Shown one piece after another: positions 7,753 through 14,682 of a DNA stretch of 22,315 nucleotides. The DNA is from JAKEGK01 sp036507695 (GTDB lineage: Bacteria > Pseudomonadota > Gammaproteobacteria > SZUA-152). Made by a program: the position numbers and the translations under genes. The first letter of the stretch is position 1. Each line of letters opens with the position of its first letter. The DNA is taken from assembly GCA_036507695.1 (NCBI GenBank), contig DATCIR010000127.1, positions 1 through 22,315 of the forward strand, in the 5' to 3' direction. The notes under the pieces were generated by a model that made no database searches, was not told where the DNA came from, and was given only the letters and a program-made list of their open reading frames with translations.

Positions 7753-8421
7753 ATGACTAAACCTGATATTAAATGGAAGCATATTGAAACCGTGCTGCTC
7801 GACATGGATGGTACGCTATTGGATTTGAATTTTGACAACCACTTCTGGCAAGAGTACGTTCCCTTGCGCTATGCGCAGTTGCATAATCTGAGTATCGAGG
7901 AATCCAAGTCCGTATTGTACGCCAAGTTCCGTGACGCCGAAGGCACTTTAGACTGGTATTGTGTCGATTACTGGTCGTCGCAACTTCAGCTGGACATTGA
8001 GAAGCTGAAAAAGGAAGTGAATCATTTAATCGCGGTTCATGCTCACGTGCTGGAGTTCCTTGAAGCCGTGAAAAAGAGCGGGCGGCGCCTGCTGCTGGTT
8101 ACCAACGCGCATGTAAAAAGTCTGGAAATCAAGATGGAGCAGACCCGGTTAGCCGGGCATTTTGACCATATTGTCGTATCCCATGACCTGGGTCACGCCA
8201 AGGAAAGTTATGAATTCTGGGACAAGCTCAAAACGGTGGAACCCTACAATAATAAATCAACATTGCTCGTTGATGATAGTCTGCCGGTGCTGAGGGCGGC
8301 GCAACATTACGGAATTGAGCACCTGTTAGCGGTGCGAAAACCTGACACCCGCCGGGATGAAAAAAATGTTGAGGACTTTAACGCCATTTATCACTTTGAC
8401 GATATTATGCCAGTTACCTAA
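7753..8421 (+). CDS. yrfG: GMP/IMP 5'-nucleotidase, HAD family (YrfG-like)
   Basis: A 222-residue haloacid-dehalogenase-type phosphatase. Motif I is DMDGT (residues 17-21; D17 the nucleophile, D19 the acid/base), motif II Thr in LLVTNA (117), motif III Lys 150, and motif IV VDDS (D174, D175). The sequence matches the E. coli YrfG pattern closely, including VLLDMDGTLLDL, the LDWYC.DYWS segment of the cap and the LLVDDS end. Known YrfG hydrolyses GMP and IMP to nucleosides and phosphate in the cytoplasm. It is the last gene of the 3283-8421 block, 96 bases after the preceding stop. A link to the MoxR/VWA/DsrS-like genes is positional only. The ATG start aligns with the family N-terminus. Confidence 0.88.
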   Translation: MTKPDIKWKHIETVLLDMDGTLLDLNFDNHFWQEYVPLRYAQLHNLSIEESKSVLYAKFRDAEGTLDWYCVDYWSSQLQLDIEKLKKEVNHLIAVHAHVLEFLEAVKKSGRRLLLVTNAHVKSLEIKMEQTRLAGHFDHIVVSHDLGHAKESYEFWDKLKTVEPYNNKSTLLVDDSLPVLRAAQHYGIEHLLAVRKPDTRRDEKNVEDFNAIYHFDDIMPVT

Positions 8422-8568
8422 TTGCATCGTTAGGTATTAGTTGTGGTTTAAAAATATCTTATTTCTTGCCGCCGATGTCCGAAAGCGCCAAGGTGATACT
8501 TGGTATCGCTGTCGGTGTACCTTTTACCAGCAAACGCTAAAACGCGCATATCCAATTAATCCGGTTTT
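8422..8568. other. Non-coding stretch before the mobile element
   Basis: With the element that follows, this makes a gene-free gap of 318 bases. A short stem ACCTAA/TTAGGT lies directly at the end of yrfG, without a T-run, and is too weak to call as a terminator. Nothing else is recognised. Confidence 0.4.
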
Positions 8569-8727
8569 GTAACTACTCACCCGTGGGCGGCGCCGGTGTC
8601 TCCTGCCGGGGGACGCCACAAGTACGTCCCTGTAGGCTCGACTGCGGCAATTCCTGGCCGCAAACGCCCCCGGCAGGAGGACACCAGCACCGCTTTAACC
8701 TATGCTGCACACGGGGTGAGTAGTTAC
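8569..8727. mobile_element. 159-bp MITE-like element, copy 1
   Basis: The ends are GTAACTACTCACCC and the inverted GGGTGAGTAGTTAC. Inside, arms at 8592-8612 and 8667-8688 are near-perfect inverted repeats flanking a further small hairpin. It differs from the copy at 13097-13254 at about seven positions. The flanks CCGGTTTT (8561-8568) and CTGGTTTT (8728-8735) look like an 8-base target duplication with one mismatch. It contains no gene, so movement would need a transposase supplied from elsewhere. It lies between two convergent genes, 12 bases from the stop of the 8740-9819 gene. Confidence 0.85.
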
Positions 8728-8739
8728 CTGGTTTTTATT

Positions 8740-9819
8740 CTAGTACATGTGAATAACCACGACATGGATTATTGAAGTAATGGCCAGAATATACAGCAGT
8801 GGTACGTGCAAAATCCGCCAACGGCGAAATATCTGTTCCAATAACGACATGTATCCCATTTTGACAATATAAAACACATACTGGCGTAATTGATGCTGTT
8901 TGATTTTTTTTACAGCTCTGATTTCAAACATGCTAAGGCCGGCGCTTTTTGCAAAGTTTTTTATGGCAGCGCGTAGCTGCCACGCGGACATTAAGTAAAA
9001 ACGGATTCCGTGCCAGGGAAGCAATACGATGCGGGCAAGGAATTTACGGGTTCCAACGGGTTGCCTCAGGCAGCGTATAACAAATCTGGGCAAGTGATCG
9101 GAGATAAGTTCTATGCGGTTGCTATCAGTAGCCAGGCTGAGGTGTGAGAAAAGTTCAGGTTCCAATCCGCGAATTTCCGCGTATTGTTTGTGCTGCACTA
9201 TGTTAATAAGTGTTAATAGATACCGGCCCAGCGCGCCACTGATGATGACCAGCAGCATACTGATAAACGCCACCGAGCTGTTGATTGACGCCAAATCAAA
9301 GGACGAGTGGAGTATTACGAGAAACCCGCCCAGGGAGCCGGAAGCGATGTGCAAATAGTACCATGTGTCAGATGTGGTATAACGCCTAAAAAAGCGCACC
9401 CGTTTTAAAACGGAATATAACAGCGCAACCAGCATCAGAATTCCGCCGATCAGGCCGGCATTGTAAACGAACTTTCCACCTGCGAGATAATTGACTTTCT
9501 GCACCATGGCCCATCCCAGGTATACCAAAAACAAAAAAGCGCCGACACCCAACAAGACATAATAAAGTTCTTGCAAGGCCTTTTGGTAATTCTCTGCGAC
9601 ATATTCCGTTGGGTATTTATGCGCTAACATTTGGCTGGCGCTGTCTATGTCAAATTGCTGGAAAGCAACCGGGGCGTTGTTGTCGACCGCGTTAGTTGCA
9701 ACAATGGCATTTTTATTCAGTAATGAATTACTCTCAACCAATAAATGAGTGGGACTAAGCCCTGTGTCGAGCAACAGGTGATTGCGCATTGTTGATTCAG
9801 AAATAGTGTTACCTGGCAT
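8740..9819 (-). CDS. Putative dihaem b-type membrane cytochrome
   Basis: A 359-residue membrane protein. After a ~80-residue soluble N-terminus there are hydrophobic helices at about 85-105, 118-138, 153-173, 180-208 and 335-357. Two helices each hold His pairs spaced H-X13-H: H157/H171 and H338/H352, plus H357. Four His at this spacing in two helices are how ferric reductase, NADPH oxidase and related b cytochromes bind two haems across the membrane. A basic cytoplasmic loop (~210-330) separates the halves. No FAD or NAD domain is present, so a partner would have to supply electrons. AAAGGAAA before the ATG at 9819 supports the start. Function is inferred from His spacing; I do not recognise the exact family. 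It is divergent from the cupredoxin/two-component operon. Confidence 0.7.
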   Translation of the reverse strand: MPGNTISESTMRNHLLLDTGLSPTHLLVESNSLLNKNAIVATNAVDNNAPVAFQQFDIDSASQMLAHKYPTEYVAENYQKALQELYYVLLGVGAFLFLVYLGWAMVQKVNYLAGGKFVYNAGLIGGILMLVALLYSVLKRVRFFRRYTTSDTWYYLHIASGSLGGFLVILHSSFDLASINSSVAFISMLLVIISGALGRYLLTLINIVQHKQYAEIRGLEPELFSHLSLATDSNRIELISDHLPRFVIRCLRQPVGTRKFLARIVLLPWHGIRFYLMSAWQLRAAIKNFAKSAGLSMFEIRAVKKIKQHQLRQYVFYIVKMGYMSLLEQIFRRWRILHVPLLYILAITSIIHVVVIHMY

Positions 9820-10448
9820 GTGGCAGATTTCCTTTTGATGTAACAGTAGTCCACGGAATAGAATAATACGCTGGACTGCTCAGTAGAGCTTCGCGTTACC
9901 CGTTTAGTTCATTTTTGTTATTGGTCTGACGCGAGTTACTTTCAACTGGCGCAACGTGTTCTTTCGTGATGGTGTTGACGGGGCTGATTTTCAAATAGGC
10001 GTATTCTAGTCAAAGTATCCGCGTAAGGTAAGTGTTTTATTTAAAATCCCTGGATTATTCCACATTGTCTGCCATATTTAATCAGGAAGTGTTAGTGGCT
10101 TGTTCATGCTTATTTTTATTTATGATAAAAACGGCGTAATTAGCGGGAAAAGTTCAAAGCTCAGCGGTGGAAATACGAATCCTGAGCAAGTGACTCGATG
10201 TTTGTCAATATGAACATTTAGTGAAGTTTTTTATATTTCATTGAGTTGTAATAATTGTTTCCTAGACTATCACAGGAAGTAGAAAATCAATTCCTGCGTT
10301 TTATGTGTGGCTGGTCCATTAGTTAGTGCATTTTCTTTAGCCTATACCTTACTTTGCGATACACCTGGTGACATTTCACAACGCTGATAACGCTTTGTTG
10401 TGTTGTCGTTCTTCAGAGGTAAATACCCAACATTTGAACGGGGGCGCG
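9820..10448. other. AT-rich divergent intergenic region
   Basis: About 630 bases separate the cytochrome-like gene from the cupredoxin-like gene and must contain both promoters. A weak match TTGAGT (10241-10246), 16 bases, TAGACT (10263-10268) faces the plus strand. An imperfect inverted repeat AGTAGTCCA / TGGACTGCT lies near 9846-9878, just upstream of the minus-strand start, and could be a regulator site. TTTTTAT / ATAAAAA (10113-10131) is another small stem. None is decisive. Confidence 0.35.
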
Positions 10449-10814
10449 ATGATAAAAATTCATGCCACAATAATTGGAATGGTTCTGCTTTGTTTGGCAA
10501 GTATTTCCGGCGCAAGAGAACATGTGATTAATCAGGAGAATAACAAATTCTCGGAAGTGTTCCTCAAAGTCGCCAGCAAGGATAAAATCAAAATTATTAA
10601 TCTGGACTCGGTTAACCATAAAATATTGTTTCTGTATAAGGACCAGGAACAGATGGTCGCCGATTTAGAGCCCGGCACCAGCCGGGTGATTGTGTTGGAT
10701 AGTCCGGGCCTATACGACATCAAATCGCAGCTCCATCCGGAAATGAAAATGACGGTTTATGTCCTGCATGACGACACCAAAGTCATCAAGGAACGGCCGG
10801 AGTACTATTTTTAG
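10449..10814 (+). CDS. Secreted cupredoxin-like protein lacking the Cys ligand
   Basis: A 121-residue protein from the ATG at 10449, preceded by a GGGG-rich ribosome site; the frame is open from 10368, but only this start gives a signal peptide (residues 1-22). The mature part fits the small plastocyanin/azurin-like fold: a strand ending in NHK (H57), the LEPGTSR turn, and a C-terminal SPGLYDIKSQLHPEMKMTV strand. In active copper members the last segment reads C-x-x-H-P-x-M. Here His 96 and Met 99 are kept, but the Cys position is Ser 93. A classical blue copper site is therefore unlikely; a two-His/Met site or a structural role is possible. It lies 49 bases before the BaeS-like kinase and is probably in the same transcript, suggesting a periplasmic sensor or metal-binding accessory role. 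Confidence 0.7.
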   Translation: MIKIHATIIGMVLLCLASISGAREHVINQENNKFSEVFLKVASKDKIKIINLDSVNHKILFLYKDQEQMVADLEPGTSRVIVLDSPGLYDIKSQLHPEMKMTVYVLHDDTKVIKERPEYYF

Positions 10815-10863
10815 CCGTGCAGGATTGATATAATTCGAGCCAGATTCACACAATGGCTCGCCA

Positions 10864-12297
10864 ATGAAACTGAGCATTACCCTAAAATTATATCTCGCTT
10901 TCTTTATTACCAGTATCATCGTTATCCTGACGATGGCGGTTGCTGTGCGTTACAGCTTTCAGTCTGGTTTCCTTGATTACGTCAATCGCGTGGAACTTGA
11001 GCGCCTGGACGCTTTGGCGATGACCATAGCGGAGGAATATGAGAACCAAGGCGACTGGCGATTTATAAAACACAAAAAAGGTATCTGGCATCGTTTAATT
11101 ATTTCGCATTTGCGCTCCGCCAAAGGCGGGAAATATACGCTGGAAAATTTTGACAACAACCAAGATCAACAGTCTCTTGATCTTACCGACCTCGGTTTGC
11201 GTCTGGCCTTGCTCGATTCAGAAAAAACATTTGTTGCCGGTAACCTTCAATTTGGCGATAACGCCGAGTTAAAACCAATCTACAATAGCGCTGAAGAAAT
11301 TATCGGCTGGCTTAGTATTATGCCGTCAACCGCACTGGTTGATACGGTCGATATTCAATTTACCGAACAGCAGGAAGTGATAGCAATCGCCATAAGTGTG
11401 GTTAGTGTTTTCCTTGCGGCGCTTATTGCCGTGGGGGTTGCGCAACATTTGTTGCGCCCGATTAAATCACTGGCGCATGCAACGAGGGAGTTATCCGCTG
11501 GAAAATTCGATACGAGAATTGACGTTACCGGTGTAGATGAATTGGGACAGTTGCAGAACGATTTTAACTCGCTGGCATTGACCTTGGAGAAAAATGAACA
11601 ATCCCGCCGGCAGTGGATTGCGGATATTTCTCATGAACTGCGAACCCCAATGGCTGTATTGCTGGGGGAAGTGGAAGCCCTTCAGGATGGGGTACGCAAA
11701 CCCACCGAGACCCAGATACTTTCGTTACATTCAGAAATAGTCCGTGTTAACAAGTTGATAGATGATTTGTATTCCTTGTCGATGTCCGACATCGGTGCGT
11801 TGAACTACCGCAAGGAAGAGATAGAATTGACCGCGGTCCTGGATGACGTGGTCACGTCGTTTAACGAACAGTTACGCAACAAATCGATCCAAGCCAGGGT
11901 TAAGTATGATACCGGTCATCCGTACCTGGTTTTTGCGGATATCCAGCGGTTGTACCAGTTATTTTCCAATTTGTTGCAGAACACCTTGCGCTATACAAAT
12001 CCTGGGGGCCGATGTGACATCAGTTGTGAGGAATCCGACGGGAAAGTGACGGTAAACTGGCAGGATTCGGAACCAGGTGTGCCCGATCATTTGCTGGATC
12101 GATTGTTTGACCGACTATTTCGCGCCGAAGAATCACGAAATAGGGAAAGCGGCGGAGCAGGACTGGGGCTATCAATTTGCAGGAACATAATCGAAGCCCA
12201 TGATGGTAAGATTACCGTACAACGTTCGTCAATTGGGGGGTTGTGGTTTAAGATCAGCTTTCCTGCGGCTTTCGTTAAGACTCATCAGATATATTAA
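10864..12297 (+). CDS. baeS: BaeS-like sensor histidine kinase
   Basis: A 477-residue inner-membrane kinase. TM1 is about residues 9-29, followed by a periplasmic domain to ~168, TM2 ~172-194, HAMP ~195-247, and a dimerisation helix with ISHELRTP (phospho-acceptor H257). Next come an N-box around N373, a G1 region DSEPGVPD (401-408), and a G2 box GAGLGLSI (431-438). Segments such as DISHELRTPMAVLLGEVEAL and SRNRESGGAGLGLSIC match E. coli BaeS closely. BaeSR is known as an envelope-stress system that controls efflux pumps. The G1 box has Glu where many kinases have Gly; BaeS proteins vary here. The response regulator follows after 26 bases. The signal sensed here may differ, as the upstream gene is cupredoxin-like and no efflux genes are present. 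Confidence 0.87.
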   Translation: MKLSITLKLYLAFFITSIIVILTMAVAVRYSFQSGFLDYVNRVELERLDALAMTIAEEYENQGDWRFIKHKKGIWHRLIISHLRSAKGGKYTLENFDNNQDQQSLDLTDLGLRLALLDSEKTFVAGNLQFGDNAELKPIYNSAEEIIGWLSIMPSTALVDTVDIQFTEQQEVIAIAISVVSVFLAALIAVGVAQHLLRPIKSLAHATRELSAGKFDTRIDVTGVDELGQLQNDFNSLALTLEKNEQSRRQWIADISHELRTPMAVLLGEVEALQDGVRKPTETQILSLHSEIVRVNKLIDDLYSLSMSDIGALNYRKEEIELTAVLDDVVTSFNEQLRNKSIQARVKYDTGHPYLVFADIQRLYQLFSNLLQNTLRYTNPGGRCDISCEESDGKVTVNWQDSEPGVPDHLLDRLFDRLFRAEESRNRESGGAGLGLSICRNIIEAHDGKITVQRSSIGGLWFKISFPAAFVKTHQIY

Positions 12298-12323
12298 AAA
12301 ACAGGGTTCATGGAAGGACAACA

Positions 12324-13001
12324 ATGCAAAATCCCTTAATATTGATAGTGGAAGACGAACCCAAACTTGCGCAATTGCTGAGTGAGTATCTGCTTCAGGC
12401 GAATTTCCGTACCCACATCATCCAAAGTGGCCTTAACGTTGTGCCATGGGTTGAATCTAACGCGCCAGCGCTCATATTGCTGGATATTATGTTGCCAGGT
12501 AAGGACGGTATGGCTATCTGCAGGGAGATAAGGGCTTTTTCTCAGGTGCCAATTATAATGGTAACCGCGAGAGTGGAAGAGATTGATCGATTGCTAGGGC
12601 TGGAACTTGGTGCAGATGATTATATCTGTAAGCCTTTTAGTCCGCGTGAAGCGGTGGCCCGTGTTAAAGCCGTATTGCGACGCGCTCAATTGCAGGATTC
12701 CGGACAACAGGATCAGGATGCGTTTTGTATCGATGATGAAAAATACCAGGCGAGTTATCACGGCTGTTTGCTTGGCTTAACCGTTGTGGAATTTCGGTTA
12801 TTGAAACGATTGTTATCCCGGCGTGGGAAGGTTTTTTCCAGGGATCAACTGCTGGATCAACTGTATGGTGACCATAGGATTGTAAACCAGCGTACTATAG
12901 ATACACACGTTAAAAATCTGCGCAAGAAACTGGAGGTAATCGCGCCGGGCGAAAACGCCATCCGCGCAGTTTATGGTGTCGGATATAAAATAGATATTTA
13001 A
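12324..13001 (+). CDS. baeR: BaeR-like response regulator (OmpR/PhoB family)
   Basis: A 225-residue DNA-binding regulator. The receiver domain has the acidic pocket ED (10-11), phosphorylation site D54, switch T81 and K103. A winged-helix output domain follows (~130-225) with the usual RTIDTHVKNLRKKL recognition region and GVGYKI end. RVEEIDRLLGLELGADDYICKPFSPREAVARVK is nearly the BaeR pattern. GGAAGGAC before the ATG is a strong ribosome site, and the gene lies 26 bases after the kinase. It should be phosphorylated by that kinase and probably regulates its own operon. The stop is directly adjacent to the R2 repeat. Confidence 0.9.
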   Translation: MQNPLILIVEDEPKLAQLLSEYLLQANFRTHIIQSGLNVVPWVESNAPALILLDIMLPGKDGMAICREIRAFSQVPIIMVTARVEEIDRLLGLELGADDYICKPFSPREAVARVKAVLRRAQLQDSGQQDQDAFCIDDEKYQASYHGCLLGLTVVEFRLLKRLLSRRGKVFSRDQLLDQLYGDHRIVNQRTIDTHVKNLRKKLEVIAPGENAIRAVYGVGYKIDI

Positions 13002-13418
13002 GGGTCTTCCGAAGAATCAGTGGGTAGCTTAACGCCGGTATTCAACGCAAAGACGCCATGACGCACAGGAAACCGGATTATTTTTAAAGAACTGTAGTAA
13101 CTACTCACCCGTGGGCGGCGCCGGTGTCTCCTGCCGGGGGACGCCACAAGTACGCCCCTGTAGGCTCGACTGCGGCCATCCCTGGCCGCAGACGCCCCCG
13201 GCAGGAGACACCGGCACCGCTTTGACCTATGCTGCACACGGGGTGAGTAGTTACGAACTGTAGTGTACTGTTTTTTGGATTCTGGATAGGGCGGCCCACC
13301 GCGTTTGGCAGCGGTTAAGGTTGCATTAAGTAATAGTTTGAATTCTTTGCGACTTCGCGCCTTTGCGTTAACGTTTTTTCAGGGTTGGATTGCCCACAGA
13401 TTTTTCTGACGAGGCATA
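13002..13418. repeat. R2 repeat, copy b, interrupted by a mobile element
   Basis: This is the second copy of the repeat at 5692-5942. It begins GGGTCTTCCGAAGA immediately after the stop of the response regulator and ends TGACGAGGCATA. It is split by the element at 13097-13254 and the extra target copy at 13255-13262. Removing those 166 bases leaves 251 bases, the same length as copy a. Sequence agreement is clear at the ends and in the AACGCAAAGAC and CTTTGCGTTAA motifs, and weaker in the centre. Confidence 0.75.
13097..13254. mobile_element. 158-bp MITE-like element, copy 2, with 8-bp duplication
   Basis: The ends are GTAACTACTCACCC and GGGTGAGTAGTTAC. The direct repeat GAACTGTA occurs immediately outside both ends (13089-13096 and 13255-13262), an exact 8-base target duplication. 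Arms 13120-13140 and 13195-13215 are perfectly complementary over 21 bases and enclose a hairpin TGCGGCCA-TCCC-TGGCCGCA (13171-13190). No coding capacity is credible. An 8-base duplication and ends starting GTAA would suit a transposase of the IS66 type, but that link is inference. Confidence 0.92.
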
Positions 13419-13762
13419 TTTAAGAATCCATTTAATTATCTGCTTAGGTTGTTACCGGTGGTGTGGAATTCTTAGTTGTGCTCGAAATGGCGCTGGTTCG
13501 GAAGTTTAATAATCCCTTTCTCTAAAATCTTCAGGAATTTTTAGTCTCCACAATAGGTTCATATTTCCGTCAAGGTTCTGTCACTATTCTCCTATACAAT
13601 AGTTCTCAATGTGTTATGGGGTAGTCGCTATTTACCCGAAACCATAAGTTACGTGCAAGCAATAGTTATAAACAAACGCGTTCAGACGTCAGTTACCATC
13701 AACCATTGTTGTGCCGGTACGGTTATCAAATTGCCTGAAAGGAGAGTGACAGTGGGCATACT
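13419..13762. other. Non-coding stretch upstream of the DUF2892-like gene
   Basis: These 344 bases contain no convincing gene. A TACAAT hexamer (13595-13600) resembles a -10 box but lacks a good -35 at the right distance. AAAGGAGAG (13738-13746) is a strong ribosome-site-like sequence 16 bases before the GTG used for the next gene. Confidence 0.4.
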
Positions 13763-14029
13763 GTGCGATGCAACATGGGTATTGTGGAAAGGATGATTCG
13801 CATTGGATTCACTTACGGCTTGATTGTGCTGACCATGTCTCTTTCAGCACCCTCTCAGCTGGTGTTATTACTTCCGCGGGTTGCCATATATCCGATTTTG
13901 ACCGGAATGTTTGGTTGGGATCCGGTTTACGAAACAGCTGGAAGGATCTTTAATTCATGTGTGCTGTATCTAGACAAATTAAAAAGCAGGAATGGCGCAG
14001 TGAAGAATGCATGGAAAGTAGTTCATTGA
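13763..14029 (+). CDS. Small DUF2892-type inner-membrane protein
   Basis: An 88-residue protein with two predicted membrane helices (about 13-30 and 33-50). The N-terminal NMGIVERMIRI and the later YPILTGMFGWDPVYE match the pattern of DUF2892 / YgaP-like membrane domains, where the second motif is usually LTGL.GWCPLY. Here Asp replaces the conserved Cys. The start is GTG at 13763, which keeps the typical short lead before N-M-G; ATG 13775 is the alternative. AAAGGAGAG lies somewhat far upstream. A ~30-residue basic tail follows the domain. Function in this family is not established; relatives are often fused to rhodanese domains. It stands alone among repeats, so decay or recent rearrangement is possible. 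Confidence 0.6.
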   Translation: MRCNMGIVERMIRIGFTYGLIVLTMSLSAPSQLVLLLPRVAIYPILTGMFGWDPVYETAGRIFNSCVLYLDKLKSRNGAVKNAWKVVH

Positions 14030-14174
14030 AAAAGCTTTAAAGCCTGGTCAGTAAAGAGTTTCAAATACAACTTATGCATCAGGGTATATGCAGCATCAAC
14101 GATACGATTGATAGCTGAATAGCTGCAGTTTCGACACTGGGAACACTAAAGCAGCAGACACCCCATCCCACCGT
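14030..14174. other. Non-coding stretch after the DUF2892-like gene
   Basis: No gene is recognised. It is the first part of a ~650-base repeat-rich gap that extends to 14682. Confidence 0.35.
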
Positions 14175-14304
14175 GGAGGGTGTCGTAAAGCTCATGTGTA
14201 GGTTGGGCTGAGGTACGAAGCCCTACAGAAACCTTTTGAAAATCAAAGTATGTTGGGGTTCGTACCTCACGCCAACCTACTAAACGGCTTTTGCGACACC
14301 CTCC
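14175..14304. repeat. 130-bp palindromic element R3
   Basis: The outer ends are GGAGGGTGTCG (14175-14185) and CGACACCCTCC (14294-14304), exact inverted repeats of 11 bases. Inside, GTAGGTTGGGCTGAGGTACG pairs imperfectly with CGTACCTCACGCCAACCTAC, leaving a loop of about 30 bases. There is no ORF and no obvious target duplication. The GTAGGTTGG...GAGGTACGAA motif resembles intergenic repeats that I recall from several proteobacteria and cyanobacteria. It is most likely a transposase-less mobile repeat. Confidence 0.75.
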
Positions 14305-14316
14305 AGTGAAGGTAAG

Positions 14317-14342
14317 GAAGGTAATTATTGAAGGTAATTATT
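14317..14342. repeat. Two tandem 13-bp units
   Basis: GAAGGTAATTATT is repeated exactly at 14317-14329 and 14330-14342, just after the palindromic element R3. Confidence 0.8.
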
Positions 14343-14366
14343 AAAGTACAGGAAAACCAGGAAACC

Positions 14367-14418
14367 AAAGTTCGAGATTAAAGTTCGAGATTAAAGTTCG
14401 AGATTAAAGTGCAAGTCT
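14367..14418. repeat. Tandem 13-bp repeat, three exact units plus a decayed one
   Basis: AAAGTTCGAGATT occurs at 14367-14379, 14380-14392 and 14393-14405, followed by a degenerate unit beginning AAAGTGCAAG. The unit length equals that of the neighbouring repeat at 14317-14342, but the sequence differs. Confidence 0.85.
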
Positions 14419-14502
14419 CTTCGTTTGGGCAGCGCGATAAAATAGGAAATCACCTACCTTATCTGACCCTCTCTCCTAAGTTTTATCGCGTTGCTCCTTT
14501 TT

Positions 14503-14548
14503 ATTCAATGAACCACCATTTTTCAATGAATATTCAATGAACCACCAT
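14503..14548. repeat. 17-bp direct repeat with 29-bp spacing
   Basis: ATTCAATGAACCACCAT occurs at 14503-14519 and again at 14532-14548, with a partial TTTCAATGAAT between them. It looks like a local duplication; no function is apparent. Confidence 0.7.
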
Positions 14549-14682
14549 AGACAAAGCCGCTGACAATAAGCGGCTGATTAGCCGATGACAGCAGGCGCTA
14601 TAAACTAGCCCTGATCACACACCACAACAGGATCAGGATCTAGGCATCCCGTAGATGCCGTATCCGGACAAGGCTAAAAGAG

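Noticed and set aside
3283..8421. Reading the MoxR/VWA block as an antiphage defence island
   Set aside because: MoxR-VWA modules do occur in conflict systems, but no effector, nuclease, toxin or phage-linked gene is present, and YrfG and DsrS-like neighbours point to metabolism.
10106..10213. 35-codon open frame in the divergent intergenic region
   Set aside because: No ribosome site precedes the ATG, there is no recognisable domain or signal, and frames of this length are common in AT-rich non-coding DNA.
12064..12087. Glu in place of Gly in the kinase G1 box (DSEPGVPD)
   Set aside because: BaeS-type kinases do not strictly keep this Gly (E. coli BaeS, as I recall it, has Ala), and the N and G2 boxes are intact, so loss of activity is not indicated.
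13105..13299. Open frames running through the MITE-like element
   Set aside because: They arise from the palindromic GC-rich sequence, occur on the strand opposite to any ribosome site, and are disrupted by the indel between copies 1 and 2.
13611..13796. Open frame overlapping the start of the DUF2892-like gene
   Set aside because: It overlaps in another frame a gene with a recognisable family pattern and has no membrane or domain signal of its own.
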